Assembly (NCBI GenBank): GCA_021229015.1
Contig: CM037787.1
Location: forward strand, 39,255,037-39,319,036
Direction of reading: 5' to 3'
Origin: Solen grandis
Taxonomy: Eukaryota; Mollusca; Bivalvia; Adapedonta; Solenidae
Length of the DNA: 64,000 nucleotides
Shown here: positions 57,850-64,000 of the stretch, piece by piece
How the letters are laid out: every line of letters starts with the position of its first letter
Position numbering within the stretch: position 1 is the first letter of the stretch
Program-made: the position numbers and the translations under genes
Notes under the pieces: model-generated
Seen by the model: only the letters and a program-made list of their open reading frames with translations
Database searches by the model: none
What the model was told of the DNA's origin: nothing

Positions 57850-58890
57850 TTTTGTCATTATGATGTTCTTTTTTTTTTTTAGAATAAATTACAGTTTTTC
57901 CCATATCAACTATAATATTGAAAATGGGTTCTGTTAACTGGTTAAGAATAGTATCACTGTAGTTCCTACAAGTCATGATACTATTCATATCTAATAAAAC
58001 ATTGTTAGTAGGCTTTTGGTCAAACTTATCACCAAATTCTTCTCTAAAATTCTTATCTCAGAAAGCTTCGTTAAAGCTGTATTTACGTCATGGTTCTCAT
58101 TTGTATTAACTAAAACAGTATTTGATTTCTCAAATGCAACTCTAAATCACAGTACACATCAGATAATAATGGATCAAATTCCATAATACCAAAGTGTTTC
58201 TTTCTTGAAAATATCATATCTGACAAATAAACGTAATCTATTACACTATCACTAGTACAGGTATACTTTTCGTCCATTTGCAGTACGTAATTCTGTAAAT
58301 TTACACAACTCGACACAGTGATGAGATTCATTTGAAATATGGTCTACAGGGAACCCAAAATCAAAAAAGATTGTTTGAACCGATGACTTGTTTGGTATTT
58401 CTATTAGAAACATTATCATTTACAAATTTATCAATTTGACATAAGTCGGACAGTTTAACACCGTTCGCATTAAAGTCGCAAAACATACAGAAGTAAGAAT
58501 GGTTAATCTAACCATTGCAGTCTAATATACTTTTATTTAACTCAATATACTTATATGACTATAATGAGAACTTTCTGGGTGGGATAAAGACACCCTCAAT
58601 AAAATAGGTTGTTTCTCTGAGTTTAAATCATACGCATTTCCCAGCACAATGTTCTAGCAAATTAATATTACTAGATAAAGAATTCGTCATAAAAATCGTC
58701 TCTAATGACATGCTTTAAAGAATATCCATCTATATTAATGCTATCAAACTCTGCTTTACAACAGATGTCATATTTCTTTAAAAAAAAAAAATCAGTAAAA
58801 TACTGAGAAAGTATCTTCAAAGCTGAACCACAAACATTGATGAAAGTGAAATGAACACTATGAAAAGGTCAACTAAAATTACTATCATGT
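57850..58890 (-). pseudogene. LINE endonuclease relic (third LINE type)
   Basis: The minus strand reads, across several frames and in order, a decayed start near 58860 (FNVCGL-like), IDGYSLKH, the segment EHCAGKC, VFIPP (usual VYIPPE), CDFNANGVKLSDL (usual GDFNARTG), then TSDSVIDYVYLSDMIFSRKK and FDPLLSDVYCDLEL, where SDxHC is expected near the catalytic His. This order is that of an apurinic-endonuclease-type LINE nuclease. It differs from the two LINEs at 45-54 kb. Stops and shifts are frequent; RT was not recognised downstream. Confidence 0.7.
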
Positions 58891-58957
58891 CCAACTTGGT
58901 TTACAAAATCATTTATGTTACTGTCAAGGACCAGTCTCTATAATGCCTGTTTTTTAA

Positions 58958-59156
58958 CCCTTTCCCTCATATAGACTCATTTTGACGCACTCAATAGGTA
59001 TCACATAAAGCCTGATCTGCAGAAAACCACAGTTAAACCTTACCAAATTTAATTATAAAGTCCTCATTTCCAGACCACTAAGAGTAACTCGCAGGCTGAT
59101 CTGGTTTTATGTTGCTCGCATATGTCTTTTCATGGATTCCTCTATGAGGGAAAGGG
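58958..59156. repeat. Complete 199-bp piggyBac-style MITE
   Basis: TTAA at 58954-58957 and 59157-59160 flanks inverted ends CCCTTTCCCTCATA and its reverse complement TATGAGGGAAAGGG. TTAA target duplication plus ends starting CCC are the hallmarks of piggyBac-superfamily elements. The interior (AAAGCCTGATCTGCAG, TTCCAGACCACT, CTGATCTGGTTTTATGTTG) matches 10262-10447. No coding; it would need a transposase supplied elsewhere. Confidence 0.88.
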
Positions 59157-59164
59157 TTAAGGCC

Positions 59165-59930
59165 ACTTTGGATTTTTTTTCAAACTTTGTTAACTTATGC
59201 CACTATGTATTGGCTATCATGCATTGAAATATTTTTCTAATCAGTTAAGTGCCGTAGGCTGTGTTCATGAGTAAAGTAGGTGGGGTAATTTCACGTTGAG
59301 GGTCCCCTTTATATAAATGACGCTATTTTTATTGCATCTCAATATTAGAAACTAATAATTATAGTGCCCTTTAAACAGATAAAAGATGATGCCAATACTT
59401 TGTTGGATCTTTTATATATATAGACAATATTTTCGCGTATGAATCATACCTTAATTTTCGCTTTTTTTATTCTTCAACTTTGCGAAAAACCACAACATCT
59501 CTTTATGTTAAAAAAAAAAATCCCATCCTCCGAAATCACCTAGTAATGATCTTTTAGGCATAATGTTCTTAGGCCTTAACATGTCAGCAAATTTAGCTCT
59601 CGACATGAACCAAACAATCAACTGCATCTTCATTTTCGACCTGTCGGATATCCTAAGTGGATGACAAACACGTATCTATATATGTATATATATTCTCATT
59701 TCAGGTCCGCAATAAAGCTTATCTCGTCCCTAGATGTTAACTCCTAACTTTTTTTTCCATCCATAGCTGCTTTTGTGACGAAACTAGTGAGTATGAAACT
59801 TCTGATTTCGAATATCGCCACAAATAAAACAAGTAGACATTTTTATTCTAAATCACCAAGTCGCCGGGAAAGAAGTTTAGTGTGCAAATCATTATTTTCA
59901 GTGTCAGGTTACAATTTGACGGATCACCCT
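59165..59930. other. Non-coding stretch
   Basis: No gene is supportable. Confidence 0.4.
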
Positions 59931-59934
59931 TATA

Positions 59935-60200
59935 GGAGTTATAGCCCTTGAGGAGAAATTGACTCTTGTGATAGTGAGCAAGTATGTGAAATTTGATAAC
60001 AGTTGGTTTAATTGTTTTGAAGTTATGGCCATGGTTAAAACTTTTTCACTGTATTTTTAAAGGGAGATAAATTTGGTCAAAATGGACACAAAGAGTTATG
60101 GCCCTTGATGGAAATGTGGCCCTCATGATAGTGAACAAATAGTTGAAGTTTGATGACAAAATATTTAAAAGTTTAAAATAATAGGCAAAGTGAAAGTTTT
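59935..60200. repeat. Dispersed 'GGTCAAAATGGA' repeat, partly duplicated
   Basis: Two successive related units (TTATAGCCCTTGAGG... and GTTATGGCCCTTGATGG..., each with 'ATAGTGA(G/A)CAA' and 'AGTTTGATGACA'-type phrases). The second matches 29839-29965. Confidence 0.6.
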
Positions 60201-60249
60201 CACGACGACTACGCTGTCAACTGATGACAATTCCTCATTTTCTTTCCTT

Positions 60250-60530
60250 GAAAACAGAATAGCTAAAAATCATATTTTTTTTTATTTTATATAAATGAAA
60301 AAACAGAATAGCTAAAAATCTTATTATTTGTTTATTCTTTATTTTATATAATTGTAAAACAGAATAGCTAAAAATCTGATTATTTGTTTATTTTTTCTAT
60401 TTTATATAATTGAAAATAAGAATAGCTAAAAATCATAATTTTTGTTTATATTTTTTCTATTTTATATCATTGAAAAACAGAATAGCTAAACATCATATTA
60501 ATTTTTTTTTTCTGTTTTATATATATATAT
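60250..60530. repeat. Minisatellite of about 57-bp units
   Basis: Five units start at about 60250, 60299, 60356, 60413 and 60473. Each begins with A-rich sequence plus CAGAATAGCTAAAAATC, followed by T-rich sequence and TATTTTATAT. Confidence 0.92.
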
Positions 60531-60599
60531 TTTTTCGCAAATGGTAGAGTGTAATTTATTATGTCCTGTTATAAATTCAACCCCAGTCATTCTAACATT

Positions 60600-60830
60600 T
60601 TGTGAGCATTGTAATCAAAGTACTGATAACGCTGAGAGAAGAGGTTTTCTTAGGTGATGGTGTCGCATTTTTTGTTGTTATTTGTTTATCAAAGTAAATT
60701 CAGTAAACGAGGATCAAATTTTCAACCGGTGCCCACTGTTACACACCCGTTATTATCTTTCGGGAGCAAAGTCAAAATGAAAACACCATATGATTCAATG
60801 GATTGCTAACATTAAGTAAATTACCACTCT
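60600..60830. repeat. Dispersed repeat, copy 2
   Basis: Counterpart of 32600-32830: GCTGAGAGAAGAGG, GGTGATGGTGTCGCATTT, ATCAAAGTAAATTCAGTAAA, and the GAAAACACCAT/ATGGATTGCTAAC part. Confidence 0.55.
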
Positions 60831-60831
60831 T

Positions 60832-60832
<1 letters not shown>

Positions 60833-60861
<29 letters not shown>
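60833..60861. repeat. (CT)n microsatellite
   Basis: About 14 CT units. Confidence 0.97.
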
Positions 60862-60862
<1 letters not shown>

Positions 60863-61883
60863 TTGTTCTCTTGCCCACAGTTTTTTAAGATTTATATCAG
60901 TGAAAGCAAATCTAAAATAACAAACTTTTGATCAATATTTAATTAAAGGTTTTTTTTTTAAAATGAATTTTCAATTTCCGTATCATGTGATTTTCACGTG
61001 ATGAATTGCATGAGAGTTTCCGAGAAATATTTTAAAATGATGATTTAAATACCCAATTGCAAATTCAACATTCATTACCTTACTTTATAACTATAAAATA
61101 ATAATACAGCACTAGTGCACAACGGAAATGGATTTATCAGTTGTTGTTTTTTTCTCTGTAAAATAATGGCTTGTCTCAATGATCCATTGTTAACGTATAT
61201 TTAAAAAGTTTTTAATGCATGTTATCATTTTCAGTAAATAATAGAAATTACACTAAGGCATCTTTGTGGTGAGGAAAGAATCTGTTTTGTGCCTTATCCG
61301 TTAGTTTTCATTTACATTTACTTCTCCTACCATAAACCTAATCCTTAATAGAAACTTACAAATAATACTAGTAATATATGTGATAAAATGCTCTAAGCAT
61401 ATTGTTTTTGTCTCCATAATGGGTCAGAACACTTCGCCCATTACTTACGAAAATATTGATAAATATAAAACAGTTGCCACAATACCAATTCGGAGGTAAA
61501 GATGGATGAAGTAAAGAAAATATACTCGTTGTGTTTTATGTAAACACACTGTCTCGTTCAATCGTAAAAAACTTTTCATCTGCGTTGTCACATGTTAATA
61601 CAAGCCTTTACATGCAAGGTTTATTTATAGATTGGACTAATTTTAGATCGGGAAAACCGAAACTCTATTTAGGTAGTGTCAAATTCTCTGGTTTTCCGAA
61701 AATAAAATACTACAATAATGAATCGGTTTCTATTATTAAGGCTACCAAAATACCTTCCAGTGCATTCCTCAATTTTGAATAAAAACCTAAAATTACAATA
61801 CATGTTATTCCGCATACATGACCGGCTGTCGCCATGTAATAACAATTCATGAAAAGCTAGCAGTTAAACCAGTGACAAAATTG
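60862..61883. other. Non-coding stretch
   Basis: No gene is supportable. The 83-codon frame at 61531-61782 contains TTTATAGATTGGAC and CGGGAAAACCGAAACT, which recur at about 62565-62605, so it is probably repeat sequence. Confidence 0.4.
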
Positions 61884-62039
61884 CTACTCTTCTAGCCCTT
61901 TTGGTCCAATCTCAAACCCGTGGCCCTGCAGAGGCCACGTTACAGGCGAGTAATCGCTGGGAATCGGAATACCGCTTCTGCCACGTGCCACCATTATAGC
62001 GAGAGCGGCTGCTACCAATAAAATGGCTGACGCTAGTCC
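61884..62039 (-). CDS. Candidate terminal exon with membrane segment
   Basis: On the minus strand, after a possible acceptor (GTCGGGTAG), an open frame reads GLASAILLVAAALAIMVARG, then RSGIPIPSDYSPVTWPLQGH and a short end before TAG. The first 18 residues form a transmembrane helix followed by positive residues, so the roughly 30-residue tail would be cytosolic. GC content stands out from its surroundings. The upstream part of the gene would lie beyond 62039 but is not visible; the foldback element begins soon after. The tail is not recognised. The LAI-x-x-AR end of the helix recalls the exon at 17196-17480, perhaps by chance. Confidence 0.4.
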   Translation of the reverse strand, partial: GLASAILLVAAALAIMVARGRSGIPIPSDYSPVTWPLQGHGFEIGPKGLEE

Positions 62040-62189
62040 CTACCCGACGCTGTTGAACTCTGAAATTGAGAATAGTAACTAAAGCTAGCTCAGCTGAGAC
62101 ACAGTTAAACCATATAACATTTTAATTTGCTAATCTTTTACAAAACTCCTAGCGCATGCACTTTAGTAGTCGATTTTAAATGTGTTTGG

Positions 62190-62500
62190 CACAAGGGGGG
62201 GGGGGGGGAAACCAGACAAGGGATACTACTTCCGCTTGATCTAAACCCATACTTTTATCGAAAAAATACCAATAGCTTAGTTAACCGGGTTAAGTTTTGC
62301 TTTGCGGGTTTCGTTGCTGAATACTTGAGTTCGTATGGGTGAAACTGTAAATGTAAACGCAAAATATTCAAAGATACCTTCATAAATGGCTGGCCTATTG
62401 GCATTTTCCCGATGAAGGTATGGGTTTAAATCAAGCGGAAGTATTATCCCTTGTATTATATATAGTGATTTTATCCCCCCACCCCCACCCCCATTTCGTG
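62190..62500. repeat. Foldback element around a poly-G tract
   Basis: The left arm (about 62215-62255: ACAAGGGATACTACTTCCGC then TTGATCTAAACCCATAC) is repeated inverted at about 62413-62454 (GTATGGGTTTAAATCAAGCG then GAAGTATTATCCCTTGT). Outside the arms sit a poly-G run (62197-62208) on the left and C-rich sequence (about 62475-62493) on the right, so the G/C runs are also inverted counterparts. Confidence 0.8.
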
Positions 62501-62957
62501 CTTAACCCCTTTGGTCGATATACAAATAGCCTTTCATAGTTCTGAATGAGCAAGATATATATTTATAGATTGTACATATATTTAGACCGGGAAAACCGAA
62601 ACTATATCAGATGAAACAGATGTTTCTAACATTTAAGTAAATCTACATGATTTCCTTGCATTCATGAATGATATCAAGATAATGCTCCCGTGGAGGCATG
62701 TTACGATACGAATCTTGTGAGTGAATGAAATGAAGGTCTTCAATTGTTATTTAAAGAGAACCAGTCATCGCCACGGATTGGCGAGTCAAAATATATTTTT
62801 ACAACAAAATCATGTCCCGGGCATTTATTCATAACTGCAAGAGATATGGAGATATTTTTTTTCATTCACAGGTTAAGTTGTTTATAGTTCTGTCTAGTAC
62901 AAGAAGGAAATTGTGCCATATAAGAGGACAAGTTGTCTAAATAACTGACTAAAGTGT
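62501..62957. other. Non-coding stretch
   Basis: No gene is supportable. Confidence 0.4.
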
Positions 62958-62958
62958 C

Positions 62959-63640
62959 AAACAAGAGGGCCATGATGGCCTTTAATCACTCACCTGAATT
63001 CAACTGCTAAAGAGAAAATGCTTAAGTAAGGAAAAAACTACACATATAATAAATTATATAGTATTTTAATTTTATTATTATTTAGTTCTGGTGGCCATTT
63101 TGGTAGGCAGACCTAAACGATTTTAGCTTTTTTTGCTCAGTACCACCTAAGGATCATTCTTGTAAAGTTTCATCAAAATCTGCTCTGCAGTTAAGGAGAT
63201 GTCGTTTAATGATTATTCTATTTTTAGCTCTAATGGCCATCTTGGTTGGCAGAACAGAATGATTTTAGGTAGTTTTGCTCAATACCATCTAAGGATCATT
63301 CCTGTAAAATTTCATCAAAATCTGCTCAGCAGTTAAGAAGGAGATGTCGTTTAAAGATTTTCTATTTCTAGCTCTGGCGGCAATCTTGGTTCGCGGACCA
63401 GAACAATTATAGCTATTTTTGCTCAGTATCACCCATTGATCATTCCTATTGAGTTTCATTAAAATCTGTTTAGCGGTTTAGGAGGAGACGTCGTTTAAAG
63501 ACTTTTTAGCCCTGACGGCCATCTTGGTTGACAGATCGGAACGAATTTAGCTATTTTTGCTCATCATTCCTGCAAAATTTCATCAAAATCTGCTCAGCGG
63601 TTTAGAAGGATATGTTCTTAAAAAGACTGATCAGCTAAAA
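62959..63640 (+). mobile_element. AGGGCCA-hairpin element with a different tandem core, copy 3
   Basis: Starts AACAAGAGGGCCATGATGG and CACTCACCTGAATTC, like copies 1 and 2. The interior consists instead of about four imperfect 130-150-bp units: GCCATCTTGGTTGGCAGA, TTTTTGCTCA, GGATCATTCCTG, TTTCATCAAAATCTGCTCAG, AGGAGATGTCGTTTAAAGA. No CAGGTGAGC right end was recognised; the SINE follows directly. Confidence 0.78.
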
Positions 63641-63654
63641 ACGCATAAAACCAA

Positions 63655-63965
63655 TGTTTGTTTGTTTGTTGTGTTTAACGTCCCACCGACGTATTTCAGT
63701 CATTTGGAGACGATATCTACTTGAGACCGATATAGTGCTGCCATACTGCAGTATCACGCCGTAGACATGTGGCATGATACCACACCCAGTCACATTATCC
63801 TGACACCGGGCTAACCAGTCCTGCAACCACCCTTATATGCTGAGCGCCAAGCAAGGGAGCTATAACAGTACCATTTTTTACGACTTTGTTATGTCGCGGC
63901 TGGGGATCGAACCCACAACCTTCCGCTCCCGATGCGAACGCTCAAACCACTCACACCGTTTACGG
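63655..63965 (-). mobile_element. SINE family A, inverted full-length copy
   Basis: Reverse-complement relative of 9231-9537, ending in the tRNA-like head (B-box from GATCGAACCCACAACC). The TTTG-rich tail side abuts copy 3 of the hairpin element. Confidence 0.85.
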
Positions 63966-64000
63966 TATATAAAACCAGTGATTTTTTGTTATTCTGGTGC

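Noticed and set aside
61531..61782. 83-codon plus-strand frame starting with a plausible ATG
   Set aside because: Part of it recurs as non-coding sequence near 62565-62605; it has no splice sites or recognisable domain.

Overview
This is an AT-rich eukaryotic window. It most likely comes from a bivalve mollusc: introns obey GT/AG, coding density is very low, and there are many tRNA-headed SINEs, L2/CR1-like, L1/Tx1-like and other LINE relics, a Gypsy LTR element, mariner, Harbinger, pogo and piggyBac-type DNA-element debris, and tandem-bearing elements of the kind common in bivalve genomes. The taxon is inferred from repeat style and protein flavour; no search was run. A run of exactly 100 N (30399-30498) marks an assembly gap. 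There is no prokaryotic operon structure, CRISPR array or phage.

Layout. 0-6 kb: a foldback repeat, a RecQ-like helicase scrap, a possible Copia scrap, a mariner transposase relic, and the first copy of a 1.3-1.7 kb dispersed repeat whose second copy is at 14.66-16.0 kb. 6-13 kb: two copies of an element bounded by short hairpins and rich in TGACGTCA palindromes (6.2-7.5 and 11.65-13.2 kb). Between them are two correctly spliced exons of a Mutator-like transposase-domain protein and, on the same strand, a PML-like DEDDh 3'-5' exonuclease (to 10.26 kb) with SINEs in its introns. 16-19 kb: two minus-strand exons of unrecognised genes, one ending in a membrane segment, and a pogo/Tigger relic. 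19-24.6 kb: mostly empty, with one SINE and a Harbinger/ISL2EU transposase relic. 24.63-29.29 kb: a complete Gypsy retrotransposon on the minus strand with apparently identical 192-bp LTRs, a CAACA target duplication, a tRNA-Leu-type primer site, and a gag-pol frame broken by single-base shifts.

29-37 kb: gap, element ends and microsatellites. 37-44.2 kb contains the best host-gene candidate, a multi-exon plus-strand gene encoding a tyrosine-recombinase (Crypton-like) catalytic fold followed by a C-terminal Myb/SANT-like domain. Its exon phases agree over the last six exons and four of the five core catalytic positions can be recognised. 45-49 kb: an L1/Tx1-type LINE, minus strand, with shifts, a stop and deletions. 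50-56 kb: a long-period repeated region into which a 5'-truncated L2/CR1-type LINE has inserted. 57-59.2 kb: a third LINE endonuclease relic and a 199-bp TTAA-flanked MITE. 60-64 kb: a minisatellite, a minus-strand exon encoding a membrane segment, a foldback element, a third member of the AGGGCCA-hairpin tandem family, and a SINE.

How it fits together: most recognisable protein-coding sequence is transposon-derived. The non-element genes (exonuclease, recombinase/SANT protein, two membrane-tail exons) are themselves partial, and two of them have frame interruptions, often next to homopolymers. That may be real decay or unpolished assembly.
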